A stretch of DNA of 42,519 bases, taken from NCBI GenBank assembly GCA_947258715.1, contig CAMYJH010000030.1, positions 1 to 42,519 of the forward strand, written 5' to 3'. Source of the stretch: an uncultured Gammaproteobacteria bacterium (GTDB lineage Bacteria > Pseudomonadota > Gammaproteobacteria > HK1). The translations under genes were made by a program, and so were the position numbers. Positions 34,782 through 42,519 of this stretch are shown here, in pieces (the first letter of the stretch is position 1; every line of letters starts with the position of its first letter). The notes beneath the pieces are model-generated. The model did no database searches. It was not told where the DNA came from and saw only the letters and a program-made list of their open reading frames with translations.

Positions 34782-35612
34782 ATGCCAATCAAAAATCTTC
34801 TGATCGCATACGGCGGCTCTGAATCATCTGACGCCGCACTGGATTTCGCCCTATTCATGCATGACAAGTACGACGCGCACGTCACCGGCCTGTTGGCCCA
34901 CAATTTCGCGCCAGTAAACCAGATTGTAGGCAGCTGGATACCAGAGGACGTTCGAGACAGTATCAAACAAGCGCAGGCTCAGACTATCAAGAATATTGAA
35001 GCCCGCTTCAAACAACGTACCGCATCGAGCTCGGCCCCCGACAAGATTCACTGGATATCCAAACGTGGCGAAGGTGATGAAACAGTCGCAAGATATGCGC
35101 GACTCTATGATTTAACCATTCTCGGCCGCTACGATGCGGTGCACGGCGAAGATCAGCAAGAGTTGCACCCGGACATGATTGCGATGGTCAGTGGCCGGCC
35201 GGTGATGCTCGTACCCCGGGAATTCGACATGTCAACTTTTAATGAGCATGCTGTGGTCGCCTGGGACGGAAAGCGTGCCTCATCGCGTGCCCTCGCAGAC
35301 GTCATGCAAATCCTAAAAACCAAGAGCCTCGTGACGATCATCACGGTTGCTGACGGTCACGCCGAACTATCGCTGCCAGATATGAACGTGGAAACGGCCT
35401 TGCAACGGCACGGCGTGAATACCAAAAGAGTGAATCTGGAGCGCAACGGGAAATCCGTCGGCGATTGCATACTGAAATTCGTCGAGCAAGCGCAACCCAG
35501 ATTACTGGTCATGGGTGCCTACGAGCACAGCAAGTTTCGTCAGTCAATTGTCGGTGGTGTCACCAGTACTGTGCTCAGGAAAGCGAAGGTTCCGGTTATC
35601 ATCTCCCACTGA
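34782..35612 (+). CDS. Tandem universal stress protein (UspA family), 276 aa
   Basis: Two Usp domains in tandem. The N-terminal half (about 1-145) begins KNLLIAYGGSESSDAALDFAL and lacks a clear ATP-binding loop. The C-terminal half (about 155-276) has the nucleotide loop MGAYEHSKFRQSIVGGVTS, a relaxed version of G-x2-G-x9-G-S/T. Usp proteins are often encoded beside TRAP transporters, where they are thought to tune transport. Its place after the sulfonate operon suits such a role, but it has a separate leader region (34769-34781 and upstream remnants), so co-transcription is not certain. A palindromic repeat starts 20 bp after the stop. Confidence 0.9.
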   Translation: MPIKNLLIAYGGSESSDAALDFALFMHDKYDAHVTGLLAHNFAPVNQIVGSWIPEDVRDSIKQAQAQTIKNIEARFKQRTASSSAPDKIHWISKRGEGDETVARYARLYDLTILGRYDAVHGEDQQELHPDMIAMVSGRPVMLVPREFDMSTFNEHAVVAWDGKRASSRALADVMQILKTKSLVTIITVADGHAELSLPDMNVETALQRHGVNTKRVNLERNGKSVGDCILKFVEQAQPRLLVMGAYEHSKFRQSIVGGVTSTVLRKAKVPVIISH

Positions 35613-35632
35613 TCAGCCAAGTTTTAAGCGAA

Positions 35633-35769
35633 GGGGACATTCAGAGTTCGTAAGTTACTGATTTTTCAAATTTCCCCGGTGGTGCAAACGTAGCTTCAGT
35701 CACGTCCAAACTTTGAACATTCGCTTCCAGACCAAAAAAATCAGTAACTTACGAACTCTGAATGTCCCC
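35633..35769 (+). repeat. Palindromic repeat, long form (137 bp), copy 7
   Basis: The terminal arms pair over about 34 bp, from GGGGACATTCAGAGTTCG to ACTGATTTTT. The interior has GTGCAAACGTAGCTTCAGTCA and the diverged end ACTTTGAACATTCGC. It is followed by GTTGTCCCCGTTGCCCC, which duplicates parts of the end. The unit lies between the stress-protein stop and the membrane-protein start and may carry away or replace the latter's upstream region. Confidence 0.95.
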
Positions 35770-35789
35770 GTTGTCCCCGTTGCCCCTCG

Positions 35790-36635
35790 ATGGACGCTTC
35801 GATTTTCCATAGTCCGCTGGTACAAAGCGGCGCGCTGCCGCTGGTGGTGACGCTAGCCGCCTGCGGTCTCCTCAGGTTGATCGGTGGCGAATCGCGCGGG
35901 CCGCTCGCTGCAAGCGCGGCCGTCTCCATAGGATTCCTCGCCGCCTACGTTGCGATATCCGGCGTTCCGTTATTTCCGCCCCGGGCGTCGTCGCAAAAGC
36001 TCGCCTACCTGGTGCTTGCGGGTCTGGCGCTCGGGCTGGTGATCGATCTGCTGAGACCCGGCCATCGCGCAAGCTGGGCCGCGATCTTGGTGGCGTCGGG
36101 ACTGGGTATCGCCTGGCTCGCCTGGCCGAGGCTCGGTTCCGCCGATCCCGCAATCGTGATTACGTTCGCACTCGTGTGGATGGGGTCCGCAATGGCGCTG
36201 GTACGTCTGCATGCCATCCGCGGTAGAGCAAGCGACGCCACCGTGGTACTTTTTGCCGCCGCGCTCGGTCTCGCCGCGATATCCTTACTCGGCAGAACGG
36301 CGTCCTATGCGCAGTTGGGCGGGGCGCTTGCCGCGGCGGCGGGCGGGTTCTTGCTCTGGAACTGGCCGGTGGCTCGCTTTCCTTTCGGCGCGGCGGCTGT
36401 GCTGGGTGCCGGCGGGGCGTTCGCGGCGATGGGCACCAACGTCATTTTCTACACCCAGTCGAGCTTGTTCGCGATGGCATGTCTGTTACCGGTATTTTTT
36501 GTCGGCGTTGTCGCCGACCGGCTGCCGATTCCGCGCGGATCTTCAGGGCAAGCGCTGCGCCCCGTCGTTCTGGCGGTGCTCGCTTCGATTCCCGTGGGCG
36601 CTGCGGTCAGCATCGCAGCGTGGTCCAGCGGGTAG
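35790..36635 (+). CDS. Polytopic membrane protein of unknown function, 281 aa
   Basis: Eight or nine hydrophobic segments cover nearly the whole length (for example LPLVVTLAACGLLRLIGG, AAILVASGLGIAWLAW, FGAAAVLGAGGAFAAMG). Loops are short and Arg-rich on one side. No transporter motif stands out and I do not recognise the family. The ATG is only 20 bp from the repeat end and has no Shine-Dalgarno sequence, so the gene may have lost its original leader. It is followed 60 bp later by a yceI-type gene. Confidence 0.75.
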   Translation: MDASIFHSPLVQSGALPLVVTLAACGLLRLIGGESRGPLAASAAVSIGFLAAYVAISGVPLFPPRASSQKLAYLVLAGLALGLVIDLLRPGHRASWAAILVASGLGIAWLAWPRLGSADPAIVITFALVWMGSAMALVRLHAIRGRASDATVVLFAAALGLAAISLLGRTASYAQLGGALAAAAGGFLLWNWPVARFPFGAAAVLGAGGAFAAMGTNVIFYTQSSLFAMACLLPVFFVGVVADRLPIPRGSSGQALRPVVLAVLASIPVGAAVSIAAWSSG

Positions 36636-36695
36636 AATCGAGCGCCGGCCGTGCCCGGCATTTTCATCCAAACAAATAGCTGCAAAGGAGATCGT

Positions 36696-37292
36696 ATGAT
36701 GTCTGTAAAAACGTTGATGATTCACGCTTTCGCTGGCGCGGTCGCGCTGTCGATTTCTGCGGCGGCACAGGCTGCGGAACAATTCAAGATCGATCCGGCT
36801 CACACCAACATCGTCTTCATAGTCAATCACCTGGGCTACTCGGACATGATCGGCCAGTTCCAGGAGTTCGAGGGAGAATTTACCTTCGATCAGAACGATC
36901 ACTCCAAGGGAATGGTGAGCCTGAACATCAAGACCGCCAGCGTGGACACGGATCACCAGGCTCGCGACGATCATCTTCGGTCACCGGACTTCTTCAACGC
37001 AGCCGAATTCCCGGAGATGACCTTCAAGAGCACCTCCGTCAGCAGCAACGGCGATAAGAAACTGAGAGTGACCGGGGATTTGACGATGCTTGGCCTGACC
37101 AAGCCGGTGACGCTGGATGTGGACGTCAACGACGTCAAGCCACATCCATTACCGCAGTACAACGGCGTGCTGGTGGCGGGATTCTCCGCGCGCAGCACCA
37201 TCAAGCGATCCGACTTCGGGATGAAGTTCGCGCTCGGGGGCATCGGCGACGAAATCCGCCTCCTGCTGGAAGTCGAGGGTCACAAGAAGTAG
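36696..37292 (+). CDS. Exported YceI-family lipocalin-like protein, 198 aa
   Basis: The ATG at 36696 follows AAGGAGATCGT; a frame extension of 15 codons upstream lacks a ribosome site. A signal peptide ends at AQAA (about 25). The YceI lipocalin fold is clear: FKIDPAHTNIVFIVNHLGYS, SVDTDHQARDDHLRSPDFF, FPEMTFKS, LTMLGLTKPVTLDV and FSARSTIKRSDFGM. Members bind isoprenoid or amphiphilic ligands in the periplasm. It is monocistronic, or paired with the upstream membrane gene, and is followed by a hairpin terminator. Confidence 0.94.
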   Translation: MMSVKTLMIHAFAGAVALSISAAAQAAEQFKIDPAHTNIVFIVNHLGYSDMIGQFQEFEGEFTFDQNDHSKGMVSLNIKTASVDTDHQARDDHLRSPDFFNAAEFPEMTFKSTSVSSNGDKKLRVTGDLTMLGLTKPVTLDVDVNDVKPHPLPQYNGVLVAGFSARSTIKRSDFGMKFALGGIGDEIRLLLEVEGHKK

Positions 37293-37316
37293 GAGATCGG
37301 GTTTCGGAGTGAAAAC

Positions 37317-37376
37317 GGGCCGGTGCCGGAATGTTTGTGAACGGCTCGCAACAGAACGGTGCCGGCCCCTTTATTG
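37317..37376. terminator. Hairpin between convergent genes, likely bidirectional terminator
   Basis: GGGCCGGTGCC (37317-37327) pairs with GGTGCCGGCCC (37358-37368) over 11 positions, two of them wobble pairs, and CTTTATT follows. The yceI gene ends before it and the methyltransferase gene ends after it on the other strand. Confidence 0.65.
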
Positions 37377-37397
37377 ATTTGTTGGTCGGCGAAATCC

Positions 37398-38540
37398 TTA
37401 GCCTGGTTGACGAACAACCACGAAGGATTCGTCGATGAACCAGAGTCCCCCGTGACGGGCAAGCACTTCCCGCGTCGCATCGAGGTAGACGCTGGTCGAC
37501 ATGGCCTCTGAGACCTGGTCATCGTCGATCTGCGCCACATAAACGGCCGCGTTCCAGGCGGCGAGAAGCGTCGAGGTGCCGATATGCTCGCGCACTTCGG
37601 TCGGCATCACGTGCAGGCCGTAGCGGAACAGGGATTGATCATCGCTGTCCGCCTCGAAGCGTACCCCGGGCGCGCTCGCCGCGAGCCGCTCCAGCAGCAC
37701 CCGGATCAGCATCGGTCCCGGGGTTTGAAACGGATGCTCTTCCGGCCAGACGCTGCGAATGATTTCCATGCCCGGGTCCTGACCGGTTGCCTGAATGGTG
37801 ATCATCCGGCCCCCCTCGGCGAGTGAACGGGCGAGAGGTTCGAGCACCAGGCGCACCTTTTGCTCCGCTGACTGGCGCGCGCGGTACGGCTGGGCGGCGA
37901 TGACCAGGTCGTAGTTTGCGGCGAAGCGAGCCTTCGGCGGAATCACGCCGTCGAGGATGAAACGCTGATCGGCGCGGTAGAGTATGAGCACCGAGGGCTG
38001 GACGTAGATCGGGTTTCCGCTGCGCTTGCTGGTCCGCACCTCCCACCAGTCCCTGAGTCTGGGACCCAGCTCGTAGAGCTGTGCGTCGAAATCGTGAGCG
38101 GTGTGTCCGTCGAGCTCCACCGTTTGCCAGTTGAGCGCCGACTGGGCTTCCGGAGTTTCGGGTTGCAGCCACGGCGCTTCGCGGTAGTGCATGTTGGTCA
38201 TCACCACCACCGTTTCGGGGTGCTCGGAGAAGCGATCCGCGAGCTTGCCCAGGGTCAGCCTCACGTCCTCGAGACTGATTTCCTTGCCCACGGCTAGGAA
38301 CGGCACCGTGGGAAAACGTCCGTGAAGGTCTCTCAGCACGCTCGCCAGCACCGAACCGTCGCCGGTACCCGCATCGAAGAGTTTGAGCGCCGGCGGGGTC
38401 GGTTGGATTCGCTCGATTTCTTTGCCGATGCGCTCCGCAACGGCCCATTTCTCGCCGCAGGTGGTGACGAAGAGAAGATATTTCTCGCGATTATCGAAAA
38501 AGCGAAAGGGACGTTCGCTGTCGGCGGGCTGCGTGCTCAT
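37398..38540 (-). CDS. Predicted SAM-dependent methyltransferase-like protein, 380 aa
   Basis: Motif I of class I methyltransferases is present as LFDAGTGDGSVLA (about 54-66), followed by an acidic loop. A second motif-like strand (YDLVIAAQPYRARQS, about 213-227) lies where the catalytic loop is expected. It is soluble, with no signal peptide. I cannot assign a substrate. The start is ATG at 38538-38540; the Shine-Dalgarno sequence (GGAGAATCC) is good. Convergent with yceI; monocistronic. Confidence 0.7.
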   Translation of the reverse strand: MSTQPADSERPFRFFDNREKYLLFVTTCGEKWAVAERIGKEIERIQPTPPALKLFDAGTGDGSVLASVLRDLHGRFPTVPFLAVGKEISLEDVRLTLGKLADRFSEHPETVVVMTNMHYREAPWLQPETPEAQSALNWQTVELDGHTAHDFDAQLYELGPRLRDWWEVRTSKRSGNPIYVQPSVLILYRADQRFILDGVIPPKARFAANYDLVIAAQPYRARQSAEQKVRLVLEPLARSLAEGGRMITIQATGQDPGMEIIRSVWPEEHPFQTPGPMLIRVLLERLAASAPGVRFEADSDDQSLFRYGLHVMPTEVREHIGTSTLLAAWNAAVYVAQIDDDQVSEAMSTSVYLDATREVLARHGGLWFIDESFVVVRQPG

Positions 38541-38724
38541 GGATTCTCCAATAACGAAATCAACCGCATGTGGTCAGTTTGGCGGGCCGCGTCAGAAATT
38601 CGGGCTAAGCGATAAGAACAGTGACAAGTGGAAACCAATTGAGGATTCAAGCCCCTTGAAATGTGATGTTAGGTGAGTCAAGAGATCAAAACGCTTTAGT
38701 CGTTATCGGATGGCCGGCCACCGA

Positions 38725-39558
38725 TCAGGTTCGATGCTCGTCGCGGCCGGTGCCGTAATAAAGGATCCGCCGGCGGTCTTCTTCGGTGCGGCGATGAAAG
38801 GCCACCGCCACAGGGTCGAAGTCACGACTCGGCTCCGGCTCATGCTCGAAATAGCCGCAGCGATCCTCGCCCCGAACCAACGCCGCCGCATCGCGCTCTG
38901 ACAGCTTCTGCCGCGCATCGGGCGGAATATAACGGATGGCGTAGCCAATTCGCCGATCGTCACTTCGATTGGGATGCGACGCGTGGGCGATGCGAAAAGC
39001 AAATATGGCCGCGTGGCCGGCGGGCACCTCGAGATTTATCGCCTGCTTTTCGTCGACGCACTCGATGGATTGCCCGCGGGTCAGCATGTTGTCCGGGTGA
39101 TAGGTTTCGACGTGGGGCAGATCGGGGCCTAGATGGCTGCCAGGCAGCAGCCGCATGCAGCCGCTTTGATCCGTTGATTCGGACAGTGCCACCCAGACCG
39201 TTACCAGCCGGTTGGTGTCCAGCCCCCAGTACTGCGAGTCCTGGTGCCAGGAGACGAAACTCGGCGAGCGCGCTTCTTTGATCCACCAGTCGGTCGACCA
39301 GACCATGAGATCGGGGCCGATCAGATCTTCGACCATATCGAGAATTCTGGGCGAGCGAATCAGATCGGCCAGCCCCTTAAACAGGAGGTGGCTTTTGAAT
39401 CGATTCGAGCCCTTGAGCGGCCCATCCAGAGAGGCCTCGAAAGCCTCCAGGCTTTGGCGCAGCGCGAGCGCTTCGTCTTCCGAGATGACCGGTCGTGCGG
39501 GAAGATAGCCGTCGCGGCGGAACCGCTCGATTTCGGTTGAGCCAAGGGCCTTCGGCAT
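38725..39558 (-). CDS. Phytanoyl-CoA dioxygenase (PhyH) family protein, 277 aa
   Basis: An iron and 2-oxoglutarate-dependent oxygenase of the PhyH family. The iron ligands are H105 and D107 in SWHQDSQYWG and H192 in RIAHASHPN. A following Arg in RIGYAIRY (R203 or R209) would bind 2-oxoglutarate. Members hydroxylate diverse small molecules, and the substrate is not predictable. It has Shine-Dalgarno AAGGAGTCGGAGC before the ATG. No pathway genes adjoin it. Confidence 0.92.
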   Translation of the reverse strand: MPKALGSTEIERFRRDGYLPARPVISEDEALALRQSLEAFEASLDGPLKGSNRFKSHLLFKGLADLIRSPRILDMVEDLIGPDLMVWSTDWWIKEARSPSFVSWHQDSQYWGLDTNRLVTVWVALSESTDQSGCMRLLPGSHLGPDLPHVETYHPDNMLTRGQSIECVDEKQAINLEVPAGHAAIFAFRIAHASHPNRSDDRRIGYAIRYIPPDARQKLSERDAAALVRGEDRCGYFEHEPEPSRDFDPVAVAFHRRTEEDRRRILYYGTGRDEHRT

Positions 39559-39736
39559 GCTCCGACTCCTTAAATCAACGCTGAACGCGGGTGCCGGGAG
39601 GGCCCAAGCTTAGCGCGTTTTGGCGCCGGGGCTCGCGTTTCGCCGCCGTCCCTCGGGTTCACGGGGCCGGACCGCTTGATGGAATATTTCGCCTCAGCGA
39701 TGATGCGGCAGCCCGCTTGCAGTAAAGACGATGCCT

Positions 39737-41542
39737 TCAGCCGGCCGCGTGTCGGGCGATGACTTCGAGGAAGGCCGGCCCGTAACGCTGAAGTTTCTTC
39801 TCCCCCACCCCGGGAATGTCGGCGAACTCCGCCAGGCTGCGTGGACGGCGCTCGGCCATCTCCGCCAGGCTGGCGTCATGAAAGATCACGTACGGCGGCA
39901 CCCCCTGGCGTTCCGCCAGTTCCCGCCGCCACGCCCGCAACGCCTGCCACAGATCCGTGGCGCTGGGCGGCACGCTCGCTGCCGGTGCACTCCGGCGGCG
40001 CGCGGTCCGCGGCGGGTGCGCGTCGCGCCGGAGCTCGATCCGTTCTTCGCCGCGCAGCAGCGCACGGCTGGACGGCGTGAGCCTGAGCGAACCATATCCT
40101 TGGGCGTCCACGCTGAGAAAGCCCCGCGCCACCAGCTGGCGGAACACGGCGCGCCATTGTTTCAACTCCAACTCGGTGCCGATGCCGTAGGTCGAGAGGC
40201 GGTCGTGGCGGAGGCTGCGGACGCGCTCGGTGTCCTTGCCCAGCAGCACGTCGATGACGTGTCCGGCGCCAAAACGCTGGCCGGTTCGGTAGACGCAAGA
40301 CAGCGCCTTGCGCGCGGCCTCGGTGGCGTTCCAAGTCTCCGGGGGCTGCAGGCAGTTGTCGCAGTTGCCGCACGGCTCGGGGAGGGTTTCTCCAAAGTAG
40401 TCCAGCATCACCTGGCGGCGGCAGCCGGTCAGCTCGCAGTAGCCAAGCATGGCGTCGAGCTTTTGCACCTCCAGGCGCTTGCGAGACTCGCCAGCTTCGG
40501 ATCCGTCCACCATCTGACGCAGCGTGATCACGTCCTGCAGGCCATAGGTCATCCATGCGTCGGCGGCGAGCCCGTCGCGCCCGGCGCGTCCGGTTTCCTG
40601 GTAGTACGACTCCAGGCTCCTGGGTAGATCCAGATGAGCCACAAAGCGCAGGTTGGACTTGTCGATTCCCATGCCGAAGGCGATCGTGGCCACCATCACC
40701 AGACCCTCTTCGCGCAGGAAGCGTTCCTGGTTGGCGTCGCGCTGGTGCGCACTCATACCCGCGTGGTAGGGCAGCGCGTCGAAGCCACGCAGGCGAAGCC
40801 ATTCGGCGGTCTTGTCCACCTTGCGCCGCGACAGGCAGTAGACGATGCCGGCGTCACTCGGGTGCTCGCGGCTGAGAAACCGGTGCAGCTGTTCGCGCGG
40901 GTTGTTTTTCGGCACCACGTGGTAGCGGATGTTGGGGCGGTCGAAACCGCAGACGAAGACCGGCGCGTCCTCGAGGCCTAGCCGCTCCACGATTTCGCTG
41001 CGGGTGGGTGCATCGGCGGTGGCGGTAAGGGCGATCCGCGGTACGCTGGGGAAGCGCTGGTGCAACACCGAGAGCTGGCGGTATTCGGGGCGAAAGTCGT
41101 GGCCCCACTGGGACACGCAGTGGGCCTCGTCGATGGCGAACAGCGACAGCGTCAGGGTCTCCAGCAGCGCCAGGGTGCGTTCGCCCAGCAAGCGTTCCGG
41201 CGCCACGTACAAGAGCTTCAGATCCCCGGCCCGCAGCCGCTGCTCCACCGCGCGCTCCTCCTCGAAGCCGAGGCTGGAGTTCAGGAACGCGGCCTTGACG
41301 CCCGCCTCGCGCAGCGCCGCCACCTGGTCACGCATCAGCGCGATCAGCGGCGACACCACCACCGCGACGCCGTCGCGCAGCAGCGCAGGGATCTGGTAGC
41401 AGAGGGATTTGCCTCCACCGGTAGGCATCAGCACCAGGCTGTCGCCGCCGGCCAGGGTGTGCGCGACGATAGCCGGCTGCTGGCCGCGGAAACTCTCGTA
41501 TCCGAAGACCCGCTTGAGCACGTCCCTGGGCGTCGCGGCCAT
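39737..41542 (-). CDS. recQ: ATP-dependent DNA helicase RecQ, 601 aa
   Basis: A complete RecQ. The Walker A motif is [12 protein letters not shown] and the Walker B box DEAH is followed by the RecQ-specific [13 protein letters not shown]. Other motifs are [17 protein letters not shown] and [11 protein letters not shown] four-Cys zinc site lies in YCELTGCRR and CGNCDNC, followed by a winged helix, and an HRDC domain ends the protein. It unwinds DNA 3' to 5' in recombination and fork repair. The ATG at 41540-41542 is preferred to a TTG three codons upstream; no strong Shine-Dalgarno sequence is seen. Confidence 0.97.
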   Translation of the reverse strand: MAATPRDVLKRVFGYESFRGQQPAIVAHTLAGGDSLVLMPTGGGKSLCYQIPALLRDGVAVVVSPLIALMRDQVAALREAGVKAAFLNSSLGFEEERAVEQRLRAGDLKLLYVAPERLLGERTLALLETLTLSLFAIDEAHCVSQWGHDFRPEYRQLSVLHQRFPSVPRIALTATADAPTRSEIVERLGLEDAPVFVCGFDRPNIRYHVVPKNNPREQLHRFLSREHPSDAGIVYCLSRRKVDKTAEWLRLRGFDALPYHAGMSAHQRDANQERFLREEGLVMVATIAFGMGIDKSNLRFVAHLDLPRSLESYYQETGRAGRDGLAADAWMTYGLQDVITLRQMVDGSEAGESRKRLEVQKLDAMLGYCELTGCRRQVMLDYFGETLPEPCGNCDNCLQPPETWNATEAARKALSCVYRTGQRFGAGHVIDVLLGKDTERVRSLRHDRLSTYGIGTELELKQWRAVFRQLVARGFLSVDAQGYGSLRLTPSSRALLRGEERIELRRDAHPPRTARRRSAPAASVPPSATDLWQALRAWRRELAERQGVPPYVIFHDASLAEMAERRPRSLAEFADIPGVGEKKLQRYGPAFLEVIARHAAG

Positions 41543-41766
41543 GGGCGCCAATTGTCACATTAAATAAGAGCCAGTAAAACTGCAGCGATGAAAACGGCCA
41601 AAGCCTTCTATCTTCATTAACTTTGTTCGCCCGATATTGATCGGAGCGCGTCGTGGCCTTTGCGCAGATCCTCACTGGGTCTTAAGATTCTGGAAATCAA
41701 ACAGGTCCGACAGCCGCGGCGTGATAGGCTTCAAGCTTGGTTTGGTCACGGCGCCAGCGAAAATTC

Positions 41767-42234
41767 ATGCAGATATTACTGATCCGCGTATGCGTCCTGG
41801 GGATGCTGCTGCTTGCGGGTTGTGCAGCGACAACGGTCCCGGAGTTGGGAGTGACAGACAACGGTAAGCTTGCGCCATGCCCGGATTCGCCGAACTGTGT
41901 CTCCAGCGATGCGACGGACAGCTCACACCGTATCGAGGCGCTGATGCTGGGAAGTGATCCGAAGGCGGCCTGGCGGGCCCTGCTTGCCTACCTGGAGCAT
42001 GACTCCGGCTATCTGATCAAAGTCCAGGAAGCCGATTACGTGCGCGCGGAGGCACGGACGCGGTTTCTTCGCTTCGTCGATGATGTGGAGTTTCATCTCC
42101 GCCCGGAGGAGGGGCGGATTGCCATGCGCTCGGCATCCCGAGTCGGAAGGTGGGACTTCGGCACCAACCGGCGGCGGCTCGAGGCCCTGCGGCAGGCATT
42201 GAAGGACGCCCGGGTTATCGACAACGGCAGCTAA
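41767..42234 (+). CDS. DUF1499 lipoprotein, 155 aa
   Basis: The ATG at 41767 opens a lipoprotein signal (LLLAGCAAT, lipid-modified Cys at about 19); a TTG ten codons upstream is less likely. The DUF1499 body has CPDSPNCVSS, with a likely disulfide, and AWRALLAYLEHDSGY. VEFHLRPEEGRIAMRSASRVGRWDFG follows in two parts and is typical of the family. It is an envelope protein of unknown function, divergent from recQ across a 224-bp gap without other signals. Confidence 0.92.
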   Translation: MQILLIRVCVLGMLLLAGCAATTVPELGVTDNGKLAPCPDSPNCVSSDATDSSHRIEALMLGSDPKAAWRALLAYLEHDSGYLIKVQEADYVRAEARTRFLRFVDDVEFHLRPEEGRIAMRSASRVGRWDFGTNRRRLEALRQALKDARVIDNGS

Positions 42235-42400
42235 GCTTCATCCATGGCGCTTAAACGACTGACCGTTTCGCAGCCGCGAAAACGAATGGGTTCCAACGCT
42301 ATGGACGCAGCGCGCGCGATGGGCCGGCGGCCAGCCGGCTCATGCGATGCCCGTGCTAGAAGAGAAGTAGAGATATTTGTCGTCATGGGAGAGGTGGTCG

Positions 42401-42519
42401 CTAGACAACCAAGACGGGACACGCTGCAAGACTCGTGACCTTGTGTGAAACGCTGCCGAGCAGATAGCCCTCCATGTCGCCCAGGCCACGGCTCCCCAGT
42501 ACGATCAGATTGGCGTTTT
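42401..42519 (-). CDS. C-terminal end of a universal stress protein (partial, runs off the window)
   Basis: Read leftward from the right edge, the frame gives ANLIVLGSRGLGDMEGY followed by LLGSVSHKVTSLAACPVLVV and a TAG stop at 42401-42403. This contains the UspA ATP loop G-S-R-G-x9-G-S-V, intact, unlike the tandem Usp at 34782. The rest lies outside the window. The 42235-42400 gap beside it has no gene; it includes a GC-rich inverted repeat GCCGGC...GCCGGC near 42325 that may be the end of one of the two transcripts. Confidence 0.85.
   Translation of the reverse strand, partial: NANLIVLGSRGLGDMEGYLLGSVSHKVTSLAACPVLVV

Noticed and set aside
37317..37376. Another copy of the palindromic repeat
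   Set aside because: It is a GC-rich hairpin with no GGGGACATTC ends; its position between convergent genes suits a terminator.

Overview
The window is a chromosomal stretch of a free-living, probably marine or sediment, Gammaproteobacterium. This placement is inferred from gene families, codon and GC character and gene order; there is no rRNA. I see no tRNA, rRNA, CRISPR array, phage module or intact transposase. Most genes are ordinary, but three things stand out.

(1) A mobile-looking palindromic repeat, beginning GGGGACATTC and ending GAATGTCCCC, occurs seven times (near 451, 3221, 9735, 13569, 18688, 27018 and 35633), with a possible eighth cut by the left edge. It comes as a 92-bp form and a 133-140-bp form that carries an extra inverted copy of one end. 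The repeats sit between genes, and one supplies the stop codon of the polyphosphate kinase gene.

(2) Positions 27.2-34.8 kb hold a compact sulfonate-degradation locus: a divergent GntR/UTRA regulator with twin CTTATATAAG operators, sulfolactate sulfo-lyase (suyA, suyB), a small two-helix membrane protein, a Tat-exported TRAP transporter (hpsK, hpsL, hpsM) and a sulfopropanediol dehydrogenase of the histidinol dehydrogenase fold (hpsN). The predicted route is uptake of (R)-2,3-dihydroxypropane-1-sulfonate, oxidation to (R)-sulfolactate, then cleavage to pyruvate and sulfite. Right after hpsN, in translational overlap, lies a 90-codon chimera of a short-chain dehydrogenase N terminus and a zinc-type alcohol dehydrogenase C terminus. 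It looks like the scar of a deletion through the two dehydrogenases expected to interconvert the substrate enantiomers.

(3) Positions 14-26 kb hold large secreted or surface-type proteins: a seven-blade SBBP propeller, two sialidase-like propeller proteins, a DUF1566 protein and a subtilisin-like protease. Two of them share a C-terminal domain I cannot name. The SBBP and protease genes are preceded by matching promoter blocks with FNR/Anr-type sites.

Layout: 0-3.4 kb, a small unknown gene, a FimX-like degenerate c-di-GMP protein, and a decayed dnaE2 tail. 3.4-9.7 kb (minus strand), a HEAT-repeat protein, a secreted M28 peptidase, an alpha/beta hydrolase and a CDGSH iron-sulfur protein. 9.8-13.6 kb, a phosphate module (ppk2 divergent from a DUF47-Pit pair). 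14-26 kb, the surface-protein island. 26-35.6 kb, an amidohydrolase, the sulfonate locus and a universal stress protein. 35.8-42.5 kb, housekeeping and accessory genes (membrane protein, YceI, methyltransferase, PhyH dioxygenase, recQ, DUF1499 lipoprotein, and the end of another universal stress protein).
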